Virus record (IMG/VR): IMGVR_UViG_3300025674_000115
Coordinates: 1-39,428 of that record
DNA length: 39,428 nt
Reading direction: 5' to 3' (one strand)
Origin: a virus
The notes below the pieces were generated by a model. That model saw nothing but the letters and a program-made list of their open reading frames with translations. It was not told the origin of the DNA and searched no databases. Numbering within the stretch: the first letter of the stretch is position 1; every line of letters begins with the position of its first letter. The translations under genes and the position numbers were made by a program. Shown piece by piece: positions 28,466 through 35,262 of this stretch.

Positions 28466-30358
28466 TTATCTCGTATAAGTTCCGTTAACAAAACTTGAGG
28501 TTGATGTAAATCTTGTTCCAGCAACGTTATCACCAGAAGACATGATATCTTTAATCATGGTAAATTTGCTGGATGCAATATCTAAACTTATGTATAAGTC
28601 TTTTAGACCGATAATATCGTTGGACTCAGGTATAGCCTGAATCTCAACAACATTATTTGATTTAACTGTAGAAATGATATTAACACTATTCAATAAGATC
28701 TCACCCTTAACATAATCAACAGTACCAGCACTGTTGTTAACAATAACAGGCTTACCAACAGAGTCTAGATAGAAGAAGAAAATTCTTCCCATGGTTTTAG
28801 ATGTTGGGAAATCAGCAAGATACATTGTATTTGGATTATTGTTAACTTTAAATCCAGTAGACTTGATGGAATAGCCTTCACTGCGGATGTGGAACTGATT
28901 TCCAAAGCACAATTCATACTGTGCATTGGAATTGATAGCAACGTTTAGATTTCTTCTAATTTTAATCTTTGTGATGTTTGATGTGATAGAATTATCAGTA
29001 CTATCAATTAGGCTGACAACCTTACTATATTTTACTCTTCCACCAAACTGATTAGTCTCTTTTGATGTTGCGTACTGATTTAGAGATGAAACAATCTGAC
29101 TTTGTAGATTGCTTACATCACTAATCATATTAGGATTGTAGTATACTGAAGACTCTAATTCAACATAGAGATACTTGAGATCAATGATTTCTGGTACAAT
29201 ACCAGCGATACTGTACTTTTTAAGATCTCTTAAGATTTCCTTTTTGGAGAATAGAGAGATTGTAGAACCGCTTTTTGGTTTGATGACGATGAATACCTTT
29301 CCAAATTGAGGTGGATCTAATTCTTCACCACCATATGCAGAGACTGATGCAGCATTAGGATAGATGGTTGGGACAATCGCTTCGTAATCATTAGCTGAAA
29401 CCGCTCTGTACTGTGAGGAATAGAGCCTAGGAGCGTAGTTTTTGATTGATGCGACTGATTCGATGTCAGCACCATCTGCAGCGGCTACAGAGGTGTTTAT
29501 GGTAAGTGATGTTTGAGGTATAAAGCTGTTATTACTATCAAGGAGAACTCCATTAAATGAAAGGTTAGTAACACCATTAGCGTCTTTTCCATTTGTGACA
29601 ATGTAGGTGGCTTCGATGAAATTGTTGTTTTCAAGCTTTTTGCCAATGATTCCATCACCAAAGATCAACTCGTATTTTTCGCCTGAAACTTCTTGTACGA
29701 GATAATTTTTAGAAGTTGTGGTTAGTCCTACAATATTATCAATCTTAGTATACTCCTCACTGATCTGATCACCCTCAGAAGGTCTTACCTTTACGACTAG
29801 GGTTGAAAGATCAATACCAGGGTTTTGTAGAATGAATTTTTGATCTGGTTGTGAATTGTCAACGGTGAACGATGACTTCACAAATGCACCTTCATAGACG
29901 CTAATATTAGTAAATGCGCCGATATTATCAGATACTGGAACCGTAATATCTTCTGGTACACAGAATGAGTAATTCAAGTCATTAGCGGCACCTGTAGCAA
30001 CCACACCAGCCTTTAGTGTAAGCGTCGGTGTGGTGCTTGAAATGCCGCTAGTAGGTACGTCAGCCAACATGGAGACAACAGCCCTTGCAGCCTTTTTTGA
30101 CTGGGGTACATAACCAATATTTCTTGCTAGGGAGACAACATTTTGCCTTAGAACTGCACTGTCAAGAAAGACTTCATTAACAACTGCATTGGTATTATAT
30201 GCAGTGATGTAGGTATTATAGGCAAGCGTATCAATTAAGATTGACAGGTTAGATCCCTCAAAGTCATAATCAGTGAACTCACTGTTAGACCTGATATAAT
30301 CCTTAATGGATCTCTTTATCTGATCAAAATCTAGATTTGTGAATTGAGTAAATGCCAT
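28466..30358 (-). CDS. gp6: Baseplate wedge protein (gp6-like, J-family)
   Basis: This 630-aa protein begins MAFTQFTNLDFDQIKRSIKD and contains LSILIDTLAYNTYITAYNTN, VFLDSAVLRQNVVSLARNIG and YVPQSKKAARA. This is the classic N-terminal helical region of T4 gp6 / baseplate J-like proteins. Downstream, IKNYAPRLYSSQYRAVSAND and YEAIVPTIYPNAASVSAYGG form the typical J-like core. gp6 dimers form the inner iris of the baseplate. Length is close to T4 gp6 (660 aa). The gene directly follows gp25 with a one-base overlap, as expected for the wedge module. Confidence 0.93.
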   Translation of the reverse strand: MAFTQFTNLDFDQIKRSIKDYIRSNSEFTDYDFEGSNLSILIDTLAYNTYITAYNTNAVVNEVFLDSAVLRQNVVSLARNIGYVPQSKKAARAVVSMLADVPTSGISSTTPTLTLKAGVVATGAANDLNYSFCVPEDITVPVSDNIGAFTNISVYEGAFVKSSFTVDNSQPDQKFILQNPGIDLSTLVVKVRPSEGDQISEEYTKIDNIVGLTTTSKNYLVQEVSGEKYELIFGDGIIGKKLENNNFIEATYIVTNGKDANGVTNLSFNGVLLDSNNSFIPQTSLTINTSVAAADGADIESVASIKNYAPRLYSSQYRAVSANDYEAIVPTIYPNAASVSAYGGEELDPPQFGKVFIVIKPKSGSTISLFSKKEILRDLKKYSIAGIVPEIIDLKYLYVELESSVYYNPNMISDVSNLQSQIVSSLNQYATSKETNQFGGRVKYSKVVSLIDSTDNSITSNITKIKIRRNLNVAINSNAQYELCFGNQFHIRSEGYSIKSTGFKVNNNPNTMYLADFPTSKTMGRIFFFYLDSVGKPVIVNNSAGTVDYVKGEILLNSVNIISTVKSNNVVEIQAIPESNDIIGLKDLYISLDIASSKFTMIKDIMSSGDNVAGTRFTSTSSFVNGTYTR

Positions 30359-30759
30359 TATACCCTTGTTGGTTGTAGGATAAACGTAATATCTTGTACG
30401 GGAGTCGAAAGACCAACGATGTCATAAACTACACCGACTTCAAGGTCGTTACTATCAACAGGAAATGCAACTCTAACTTGCCTTAAATCAATCCTTGGTT
30501 CAAAGTTGTTCAGAGTTGATTTGATTTCATTCTCAAGCTGAACTTGAATTTCTGGTGACTGTAGTTCAAAGTATGAGTCTTCGATTACCGTTCCAATACG
30601 ATTATTGAAAAATCTCTCACCAACAATTGTCCGTACCAAGTTAATCACCGAATTTTTGATTGCGTTCTCATTTTTAAGAACTACAATGTCATTGGTGATT
30701 GGGTGTTTTTTGAATGATAAACTGATGTCTCTAAAAGCCCTTGATATGTTTGTTGGCAT
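30358..30759 (-). CDS. gp25: Baseplate wedge protein (gp25-like, GPW/gp25 family)
   Basis: This 133-aa protein has the gp25 layout: SRAFRDISLSFKKHPITNDI, NAIKNSVINLVRTIVGERFF and the conserved FEPRI motif near residue 93, which is the EPR triad of the family (contractile-tail sheath-initiator/lysozyme-like fold). gp25 starts sheath polymerisation on the baseplate. Length matches T4 gp25 (132 aa). A CTAAATA motif at 30782-30788 lies 23 bases upstream of the start, so the baseplate transcript may begin here. Confidence 0.93.
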   Translation of the reverse strand: MPTNISRAFRDISLSFKKHPITNDIVVLKNENAIKNSVINLVRTIVGERFFNNRIGTVIEDSYFELQSPEIQVQLENEIKSTLNNFEPRIDLRQVRVAFPVDSNDLEVGVVYDIVGLSTPVQDITFILQPTRV

Positions 30760-30781
30760 TGATATAGACAGACTTTTAGAT

Positions 30782-30788
30782 TATTTAG
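30782..30788 (-). promoter_or_regulatory. CTAAATA motif upstream of gp25
   Basis: Minus-strand CTAAATA, 23 bases before the gp25 ATG at 30759, in a 33-base gap. Probably a late-promoter variant driving the baseplate transcript. Confidence 0.45.
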
Positions 30789-30792
30789 GCAG

Positions 30793-31029
30793 TTAGTGCC
30801 AACGCTCTACATAATCATCAAAACCACCTTGTCCTCCACATGGTCTTGACATTCTATCGTTTGGTGGATCATTAACTTTCTTCTCATTTTCTTCATAATC
30901 CATCACTTCTTGTAAAAATTTACGCTTTTCTTCGTAAATGTCAACTTGTTTCATTGATCCATAGTCAGTAACGAGGCGATCAGTGCCCCACATCTGCCTC
31001 ATGTACTCTTTGTTTCGGTCGGGTTGCAT
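30793..31029 (-). CDS. Conserved small hypothetical protein next to gp25
   Basis: I place the start at the ATG at 31029 because AGGAG lies 6 bases upstream; the frame is open to 31089, which would overlap the upstream gene. The 78-aa product (MQPDRNKEYMRQMWGTDRLV ... MKQVDIYEEKRKFLQEVMDY) is highly charged and helical, with a Gly/Cys C-terminal tail (RPCGGQGGFDDYVERWH). Function unknown. It lies in the cluster leading into gp25. Confidence 0.7.
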   Translation of the reverse strand: MQPDRNKEYMRQMWGTDRLVTDYGSMKQVDIYEEKRKFLQEVMDYEENEKKVNDPPNDRMSRPCGGQGGFDDYVERWH

Positions 31030-31075
31030 GAAATTCTCCTGATTTGTTGAAAAATCAGAACTTTTAGAGGGGTTT

Positions 31076-31681
31076 CTATCCCTTATCAATGTAAAATCCC
31101 TGCCTTAGGTAATCAGAGTCCTCAATATACTCATAATCTGGCAAATCTTGAACTTTTTCACCCTTCCAGAGAGGTATGGCAACAGAATTGCCATGTCTAA
31201 AGTCGGGATTTTGTCTAAAATGGACTTCAATTAACTGATTTCCAATGAATTCACAGTTAATCCACTCATAATCTCCAGCCAAATCCTCCAAAATTGAAGG
31301 AAATTCAACTTTCTTGTCGATTTTAGACCATTTGAACCACTTATATAGTGGATTATCATGATGACGCTCACCCATTACAACCAATTCTGGCTTCTTATTG
31401 CAAAAATCAACGCTTATGTGGTCTCCTTTGAAGATCTGACACCAGAATTCTGATGGATGAAGATCATCTGTTTCATTTTCTATCTTAATAATTCGAGCAT
31501 CACGACCCATTCCAAGTAAATTCAAGGATGGGCGGACAATATAAAAGTCGGGTCTGGGGACGGTGGTGCCAGCAGGCCCACACTTATATCCCAAAACCCG
31601 ACTTAGAAAGAGTTTATTGTATACCCAGAGGTCTTTAGGGTGAATAAGATCCCACTCCTGATTGACCTCTGTGATGTACAT
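31076..31681 (-). CDS. Conserved phage hypothetical protein
   Basis: The frame is open to 31789, but the first 36 residues overlap the real 47-aa gene in another frame and are not protein-like. The ATG at 31681 (MYITEVNQEWDLIHPKDLWV) begins two bases after that gene's stop and is the likely start, giving 201 aa. The protein contains FLSRVLGYKCGPAGTTVPRP, DARIIKIENETDDLHPSEFW and EWINCEFIGNQLIEVHFRQN. It has a mixed alpha/beta look with many aromatic residues. I recall similar proteins in T4-like cyanophages near the baseplate genes but can name no function. Confidence 0.78.
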   Translation of the reverse strand: MYITEVNQEWDLIHPKDLWVYNKLFLSRVLGYKCGPAGTTVPRPDFYIVRPSLNLLGMGRDARIIKIENETDDLHPSEFWCQIFKGDHISVDFCNKKPELVVMGERHHDNPLYKWFKWSKIDKKVEFPSILEDLAGDYEWINCEFIGNQLIEVHFRQNPDFRHGNSVAIPLWKGEKVQDLPDYEYIEDSDYLRQGFYIDKG

Positions 31682-31682
31682 G

Positions 31683-31826
31683 TTACTTACCTTGTCCTCG
31701 GTATGCCTTCCTAGCCTTATTACGGCTCGTTGCAGCATATTTAGTATTCTTGCTGTTGCCCTGGCGAGTACACTTGGGCTTCGATTCAATTTTTTTACCG
31801 CTGGTCAATGAAGGGCGCTTTGCCAT
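31683..31826 (-). CDS. 47-aa basic cyanophage protein (overlaps neighbour)
   Basis: This short frame encodes MAKRPSLTSGKKIESKPKCT followed by a basic Gly/Asn/Lys tail that ends AYRGQGK. It overlaps the end of the 69-aa upstream gene by 32 bases and ends two bases before the ATG of the next gene. Both ends fit a compact operon, and its presence explains why the longer start of the downstream gene is wrong. The composition (about one third Lys/Arg) suggests nucleic-acid binding or a virion-internal role. I recall very similar short basic proteins in T4-like cyanophages. Function unknown. Confidence 0.75.
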   Translation of the reverse strand: MAKRPSLTSGKKIESKPKCTRQGNSKNTKYAATSRNKARKAYRGQGK

Positions 31827-32004
31827 ATTCGTCTCCTAGTTTAAGTTTCACTTCAATATCTTTGGGATCTGGTTCACCATCAAGATAAAAATCTTGTGCC
31901 AGATCCATTAACATGTTGCCCATCTCCTCATAGGTGAGGTCATCGGCATGTAAATTGTCTTTGATGAAGATCGCAAATCGATCAGATGACTCGGGTTTTT
32001 TCAT
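31795..32004 (-). CDS. Small acidic hypothetical protein
   Basis: This 69-aa protein begins at the ATG at 32004 (MKKPESSDRFAIFIKDNLHA); a TTG at 32010 is a weaker alternative. It contains DDLTYEEMGNMLMDLAQDFY and DPKDIEVKLKLGDEYGKAPF. It looks mostly helical and acidic. It overlaps the end of the glycosyltransferase-like gene by 23 bases and the basic 47-aa gene by 32 bases. No known family is recognised. Confidence 0.7.
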   Translation of the reverse strand: MKKPESSDRFAIFIKDNLHADDLTYEEMGNMLMDLAQDFYLDGEPDPKDIEVKLKLGDEYGKAPFIDQR

Positions 32005-32731
32005 GTCCAACGCGAATCAGAGGATTGCACCAGATCTCGAAACCAGCCTTGATAGCATCGAGACAGAATGAAACGTCTTCACCACACATATCCTGAACTT
32101 CACCAGATTCAAAGACTTGCATCTGAGGAGCAAACCAAGGATAGGTGAGAGACTCAAACACGCCTTTCTTAATCAGAACCCAACCGAAACCAGTGTAGTC
32201 AACGGTGAAGGGCTTCTTACGCTTTTGAATCGATTCAACGGTCTCATGGTTCATGACACCGCGATTCTTCTTGAATTCTTCTTCAGACAACCAGTGAGCA
32301 ACAGAGGTCGTATGACCGTCTTCGGTTGCATACCAGCCAGCAGCAATGTCCTTGTCCATATAGACTAGACGAAGCAGAGCCTCGGTGTTGAAGACGATAT
32401 CGTTATCGATCCAGAGCTGATAGTCGTAATTGAGTTTGCCGTCCCAGGGAACCTGATTAGGCCCGCGGAGAACGTTTGCACCGAGACACTTACAACGGGC
32501 AAAGTTCACCATGGAACTGTAGTCTTGTGAGATTTGAATGCTAGCGCCCATTTGCACTAGATCAAAACACATTTGAACGAAGTTTTTTAGGAAGGTATAA
32601 GAGCAACCGCGACCAGGCATACAGAAGACAATTGCCTTCCCTTTGAGCATTTCCTTTGCCTTATCGATGTCAAACTCTTCCTTCGACTTTTCAGGCGGTT
32701 CGTTCGCCACCACTTTAAATCCTGATGCCAT
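31982..32731 (-). CDS. Putative glycosyltransferase (GT-A fold, phage type)
   Basis: This 249-aa protein has AIVFCMPGRGCSYTFLKNFV near residues 33-52, a typical start of a GT-A nucleotide-sugar domain. The DxD metal site is in YQLWIDNDIVF (D109-N110-D111). GFGWVLIKKGVF and a GEDVSFCLDAIKAGFEIWCN segment near residues 214-233 resemble the acceptor and ED motifs of Anp1/GT2-like enzymes, ending in RVGHEKT. It may glycosylate phage or host molecules; the substrate is unknown. Similar genes occur in T4-like cyanophages upstream of the baseplate genes. It is first in the minus-strand structural cluster, with GATAAATA 39 bases upstream. Confidence 0.82.
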   Translation of the reverse strand: MASGFKVVANEPPEKSKEEFDIDKAKEMLKGKAIVFCMPGRGCSYTFLKNFVQMCFDLVQMGASIQISQDYSSMVNFARCKCLGANVLRGPNQVPWDGKLNYDYQLWIDNDIVFNTEALLRLVYMDKDIAAGWYATEDGHTTSVAHWLSEEEFKKNRGVMNHETVESIQKRKKPFTVDYTGFGWVLIKKGVFESLTYPWFAPQMQVFESGEVQDMCGEDVSFCLDAIKAGFEIWCNPLIRVGHEKTRVI

Positions 32732-32769
32732 ACCAATTCAAAAGGTTTACTATAAGATTCTAACACCGT

Positions 32770-32777
32770 TATTTATC
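32770..32777 (-). promoter_or_regulatory. Late promoter motif GATAAATA
   Basis: GATAAATA on the minus strand, 39 bases before the glycosyltransferase-like start. It matches the NATAAATA consensus of T4-type late promoters, read by the phage sigma factor gp55. It probably starts the left-going transcript of the structural cluster. Confidence 0.6.
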
Positions 32778-32809
32778 CTTGTCAATAGAGAGCTTAGGGG
32801 CGGGTTTTA

Positions 32810-32816
32810 CTAAATA
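32810..32816 (+). promoter_or_regulatory. CTAAATA late-promoter-like motif
   Basis: CTAAATA on the plus strand, 28 bases before the ATG of the only clear structural-type plus-strand gene. It differs by one base from ATAAATA and has the same spacing as other sites in the window. It faces the GATAAATA motif, making a divergent pair. Confidence 0.45.
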
Positions 32817-32830
32817 GTTCTTATAAGAAC
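32817..32830. repeat. Perfect palindrome GTTCTTATAAGAAC
   Basis: A 14-base perfect palindrome directly after the CTAAATA motif and 14 bases before the ATG at 32844, so it would be in or at the start of the 5' leader. Its core, CTTATAAG, recurs in many intergenic places to the right. It could be an operator or an RNA hairpin. Confidence 0.6.
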
Positions 32831-32843
32831 TCATAAGATACCC

Positions 32844-33383
32844 ATGGACGATCCACAACTCAAAAGTCTTATGGATACCTACCATAAGATGCTACAACAA
32901 GAACCTGGCGATGAATTTGAAGCAGAGCCCCTCACTGAACAAATTAGTTTCACTGTAGGAAGCACTGGTGGAAGTTCTGCTAGAAGACAGCAGAAGATCA
33001 ACAAGGCTGCTGATGCTGGTGTACCTAATGCCGCTGCTAAAGCTAAAGGCCCCCTACTTCCTGGTAGCATGGTAAAACTTGCTAATTCTTTTGAGGAAGA
33101 AGGTGAGAAGCTCGAAGAAGCATACGACATCGTTCTTGATTTTCTTATTTCAGAAGGTTATGCCGATTCCATCGAGAATGCCGATAAAATTATGGCAGTC
33201 ATGGCTGAGGACAAAATCAAAGAGATTGTCGAGCAAAGTGCTATTCGTATCAGAGCCATTAACGTTGTTGATGACCAGAGAAGAGGTTCTCATGGTATGG
33301 CAGATGATATGAATAAGACTAAGGAGACTCTCAGAAAAATGAGACCTTATCCAAACGGCTTCCCTGGCGTAAGAGGCGTATAA
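32844..33383 (+). CDS. Putative virion-associated cyanophage protein
   Basis: This 179-aa protein is on the plus strand, opposite to all the structural genes. It is mostly helical, with a disordered N-terminal part (GSTGGSSARRQQKINKAADA) and a C-terminal segment (LEEAYDIVLDFLISEGYADS, IENADKIMAVM) that I recognise as a short helical motif found in many cyanophage proteins. The end (MRPYPNGFPGVRGV) is basic and Gly/Pro-rich. It has its own CTAAATA motif upstream and a strong terminator downstream, so it is a single-gene unit, probably late. Function unknown. Confidence 0.78.
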   Translation: MDDPQLKSLMDTYHKMLQQEPGDEFEAEPLTEQISFTVGSTGGSSARRQQKINKAADAGVPNAAAKAKGPLLPGSMVKLANSFEEEGEKLEEAYDIVLDFLISEGYADSIENADKIMAVMAEDKIKEIVEQSAIRIRAINVVDDQRRGSHGMADDMNKTKETLRKMRPYPNGFPGVRGV

Positions 33384-33400
33384 AATCTTATAAGAATCTG

Positions 33401-33438
33401 AATCCCCTGGGAATTTTTTTTCCTGGGGGATTTTTTTT
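33401..33438 (+). terminator. Rho-independent terminator
   Basis: Stem AATCCCC (33401-33407) pairs with GGGGATT (33426-33432), with an inner GGAA/TTCC stem, followed by eight T residues. It lies 18 bases after the stop of the plus-strand 179-aa gene. Confidence 0.85.
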
Positions 33439-33635
33439 GTCTATAAGAATTCTTATACCCTCGGCGGCGGTCAGAAGAATATAAGAGATCTCTTGATATC
33501 TTATTTCTATAAAATCCCTCAGACGCTTTTTCATGGGCGAATTTTTTTTAAATCGAAGGATATTTAGAGGTCGATTTCAAGGTCTTATAGCTTAGGGAAG
33601 TTAGGCGTTTTTATATCAGGGGGGACGGCGGGGGC

Positions 33636-33695
33636 ACGATACCACGATCGGGCACTGCTGTCAAGGGGCTGTGTGCCACTTTGTTGACTGGCACA
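33636..33695 (-). promoter_or_regulatory. Sigma70-like promoter with upstream inverted repeat (copy A)
   Basis: On the minus strand: TTGACA (33664-33659), 17-base spacer, TATCGT (33641-33636). Seven bases upstream of TTGACA is a perfect inverted repeat TGTGCCA-N10-TGGCACA (33672-33695). The arrangement matches copies C and E, so the repeat is probably a binding site for a regulator. Confidence 0.6.
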
Positions 33696-33705
33696 GTATA
33701 AGAAA

Positions 33706-33723
33706 GGGCTGCGATTGCAGCCC
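33706..33723 (-). terminator. GC hairpin after minus-strand operon
   Basis: GGGCTGC-AATC-GCAGCCC on the minus strand, followed by TTTCTTAT. It lies 11 bases after the stop of the 46-aa membrane protein and probably ends the operon that begins at 34625. The T-run is short, so termination may be partial. Confidence 0.65.
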
Positions 33724-33734
33724 CTAAGTATACC

Positions 33735-33875
33735 TTACTTCTTGCAGTATTCTGGGTAATCTCTACAGAAATTCCCATACATTACGTCGTGTCTGTTTAT
33801 ACTTTGGGTCACAACAAAGAACCAAGGTATAAGAAACGAGAGGGCAAGAAACCAGCAGATTGTATAACCTTTCAT
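33735..33875 (-). CDS. Small single-pass membrane protein
   Basis: A 46-aa frame starting MKGYTICWFLALSFLIPWFF. Residues 4-23 form one hydrophobic helix, followed by a polar tail (SINRHDVMYGN) with two Cys residues near the end (C37, C44). Its ATG overlaps the stop of the preceding gene as ATGA, which supports it being translated. It could be an inner-membrane protein or a lipid-anchored regulator, but it lacks a lipobox. It resembles no holin I know beyond size and the single helix. Confidence 0.6.
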   Translation of the reverse strand: MKGYTICWFLALSFLIPWFFVVTQSINRHDVMYGNFCRDYPEYCKK

Positions 33876-34123
33876 CCGTACATCCTCACGAAATCTTTAT
33901 ACAAACCAACTGATACTTGTCGAGTATACCGTGGCAAGGATTGCAGCTCCTTAGGTATAGCATTGTAGCCATTGTAGCCCTCATCATATGCTTTAACCAA
34001 GGTGTGATTACGCCAGTGAACGTATACCCTACGCGGGTTTCCGTTCTTATCATTAATCGCCTGATAGTGAACAATACACTCCTCGGGTGACATGTAGGAG
34101 AGGTTAGGGTTAGCCATTGGCAT
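33872..34123 (-). CDS. Small hypothetical protein
   Basis: The start at the ATG at 34123 overlaps the upstream stop (TGATG), with GGAGG 10 bases upstream; a GTG at 34126 is an alternative with better spacing. The 83-aa product has ECIVHYQAINDKNGNPRRVY, VHWRNHTLVKAYDEGY and LQSLPRYTRQVSVGLYKDFV. It looks like a compact alpha/beta protein with many aromatic and basic residues. No family is recognised. Translationally linked with both neighbours. Confidence 0.68.
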   Translation of the reverse strand: MPMANPNLSYMSPEECIVHYQAINDKNGNPRRVYVHWRNHTLVKAYDEGYNGYNAIPKELQSLPRYTRQVSVGLYKDFVRMYG

Positions 34124-34278
34124 CACTTTACTGCCTCCAGAATGTTAGCGCGAACGCCACAGGAATTGTAGAATTGAACCATGGAAATAGCTTCCTCTTC
34201 AGTATAAAACTGTTGAGTGCGCCATTCTTCACTCAAACCCGCCGAAGGATAGGGGGTTTCGTATACAATAGTGATCAT
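34123..34278 (-). CDS. Small hypothetical protein
   Basis: The frame could extend to a TTG at 34326, but that stretch is the GC hairpin after the upstream gene. The ATG at 34278 (MITIVYETPYPSAGLSEEWR) is the likely start, giving 51 aa. The rest (TQQFYTEEEAISMVQFYNSC) resembles a short domain with an aromatic core. No clear ribosome binding site is seen, so coupling to upstream translation is possible. Function unknown. Confidence 0.6.
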   Translation of the reverse strand: MITIVYETPYPSAGLSEEWRTQQFYTEEEAISMVQFYNSCGVRANILEAVK

Positions 34279-34305
34279 TGTTTCAGTGGGGAAAGTGTAA
34301 GGAAA

Positions 34306-34324
34306 GGGGGAGGGATTCTCCCCC
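34306..34324 (-). terminator. GC hairpin after the 97-aa gene
   Basis: GGGGGAG-AATCC-CTCCCCC on the minus strand followed by TTTCCTT, 7 bases after the stop at 34332. A 7-bp stem with a short pyrimidine tail suggests a weak terminator or RNA processing site. The sequence GTATCAG lies next to it, as at the hairpin at 35236. Confidence 0.55.
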
Positions 34325-34331
34325 AATTGTA

Positions 34332-34625
34332 TCAGCCGACTCGCAAGTATTGCGTCACGGCGGTGATAACGAACTGACCCAAGTATTCAGCTCGGGCTTT
34401 CTCAGCCTTTACACTTGCTTCGAGGTTCTTTATAGTCTCCCCGAAATCTTTGGAGGTTCGCTGACAACGAAGGATGCGACCTTCCTTGACATTAACCTCT
34501 CCAACATTCTCGGCTTCCATCATACCTAGGAGATCCTTCTTTAGATTCTCCAGGCGCTTGGTTTCAGCCTTTAGGCGGCGATCCTCAGTGATGATCTGAG
34601 AAGCCAGTGTCTCGAAATCAGCCAT
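34332..34625 (-). CDS. Coiled-coil hypothetical protein
   Basis: This 97-aa protein (MADFETLASQIITEDRRLKA) has an N-terminal coiled coil (about residues 10-35), a short beta segment (EVNVKEGRILRCQRTSKDFG) and a second helix (TIKNLEASVKAEKARAEYLG). The helix-strand-helix layout resembles small phage proteins with an OB or nuclease-inhibitor-like look, but I cannot name a family. The ATG at 34625 lies about 54 bases after the TAGGAT -10 of promoter copy B. Confidence 0.68.
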   Translation of the reverse strand: MADFETLASQIITEDRRLKAETKRLENLKKDLLGMMEAENVGEVNVKEGRILRCQRTSKDFGETIKNLEASVKAEKARAEYLGQFVITAVTQYLRVG

Positions 34626-34810
34626 GGTGGCGATGGGGTTAGGTGTGCGGCGGATGTCTTTCGGATCCGCTTAAGCGTATCCTAAAGGGTTAGAGCCAGC
34701 TGATCAGCCCCTCGTGGGCCACTTCGGAAACTGGCACAGTCTTATGGGCGTTCTCATGAGAATCTGGCAGCCCATAGGGTAGACTCTTAAGACAAACGAA
34801 AGGGATCCCC
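34626..34810. other. Intergenic region with promoter and inverted repeat (copy B)
   Basis: About 185 bp with no gene. On the minus strand, CTGATC (34707-34702), a 17-base spacer and TAGGAT (34684-34679) form a weak promoter for the 97-aa gene. The inverted repeat is TGGGCCA-N10-TGGCACA (34715-34738), again seven bases from the -35-like box. The plus-strand gene at 34811 is divergent; I see no good promoter for it. Confidence 0.5.
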
Positions 34811-34999
34811 ATGCGACCCATTACCCAGGAGCAAATCAAATCAGCCATGGAAAGGTTGAACCGTGATCTGGAGCAATCATCGCAGCTGCGGCAGGTGCTG
34901 GCAACCTCTCAATGGTTAAGAGAATCTGAAAAGTTCAGATATAAAGTTTCGTTACGATACCGTGGCGTTACCTACCATCGCATGATAGAGCAGCCATAA
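34811..34999 (+). CDS. Small plus-strand hypothetical protein
   Basis: This 62-aa protein starts MRPITQEQIKSAMERLNRDL and has an N-terminal helix, then a basic patch (FRYKVSLRYRGVTYHRMIEQ). An AAAGGG sequence lies 7-12 bases upstream of the ATG. It is one of two plus-strand genes in this part and is divergent from the 97-aa gene. The end could fit a small nucleic-acid-binding protein; this is inference only. Confidence 0.5.
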   Translation: MRPITQEQIKSAMERLNRDLEQSSQLRQVLATSQWLRESEKFRYKVSLRYRGVTYHRMIEQP

Positions 35000-35194
35000 G
35001 ACCGTCTTATGTTACAGATCATGACAGGTGTGGCTTCAGGTGCCGCAGCCATGCCTGCCATGCTGTAGGATATGGGCACAACCGAAGGAGAGGCGGGGTA
35101 GCCTTGTAGACGAAAAAGGTCGTCACCTAACCTGCTTACCTATAATAATACTAAAATCTTTATACTTTCTTTCTATATTTTCTCTCTACATTTC

Positions 35195-35230
35195 AACTAG
35201 ATTCTTAACTAGATTCTGAACTAGATTTAT
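35195..35230. repeat. Three tandem 12-bp repeats (AACTAGATTCTT type)
   Basis: AACTAGATTCTT, AACTAGATTCTG and AACTAGATTTAT follow one another with an exact period of 12. The AACTAGAT core also occurs singly at 36596, 36629, 36896, 37107 and (AACTAGAC) 37129, some inside promoter spacers. Confidence 0.85.
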
Positions 35231-35235
35231 AAGAA

Positions 35236-35254
35236 GGGGGGAGATTATCCCCCC
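35236..35254 (-). terminator. GC hairpin after the putative winged-helix gene
   Basis: GGGGGGA-TAATC-TCCCCCC on the minus strand followed by TTCTTATAA, 8 bases after the stop at 35263. Very similar to the hairpin at 34306, including the nearby GTATCAG. Confidence 0.6.
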
Positions 35255-35262
35255 AGTTTGTA

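Larger units (their letters stand above)
33384..33734. other. Gene-free gap with terminator, promoter and hairpin
   Basis: About 350 bp with no convincing gene. It holds the plus-strand terminator, an inverted repeat next to a TTGACA box, and a GC hairpin facing the minus-strand operon. A minus-strand transcript from the promoter at 33636-33664 would run about 200 bases to the terminator region with no good ORF, so a small RNA is possible. Confidence 0.5.
35000..35262. other. Intergenic region with tandem AACTAGATTCT repeats
   Basis: About 260 bp with no convincing gene. It holds an AT-rich pyrimidine tract, three tandem 12-base repeats and a GC hairpin after the putative winged-helix gene. 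Translation of the left half in any frame gives only short or odd peptides. Confidence 0.5.

Noticed and set aside
2876-29000. Many plus-strand frames opposite the structural genes
   Set aside because: They are antisense shadows of long coding frames, short, without start context or recognisable protein features.
33388-33534. 48-aa minus-strand frame (MKKRLRDFIEIRYQ...)
   Set aside because: It runs through the terminator hairpin of the opposite gene, has no ribosome-binding site, and its tail is simply the translated hairpin and A-run.
34279-34326. TTG-started N-terminal extension of the 51-aa gene
   Set aside because: The extra codons are the GC hairpin after the upstream gene; an ATG start follows.
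35000-35130. Possible tRNA in the gap after 34999
   Set aside because: I could not find a consistent acceptor stem, anticodon arm and T-loop.
35028-35219. 63-aa plus-strand frame (MWLQVPQPCLPCC...)
   Set aside because: No ATG or ribosome-binding site, odd composition, and it runs into the low-complexity pyrimidine tract.
35195-35230. CRISPR-like array
   Set aside because: The 12-base repeats are directly adjacent with no spacers, so it is a tandem repeat.
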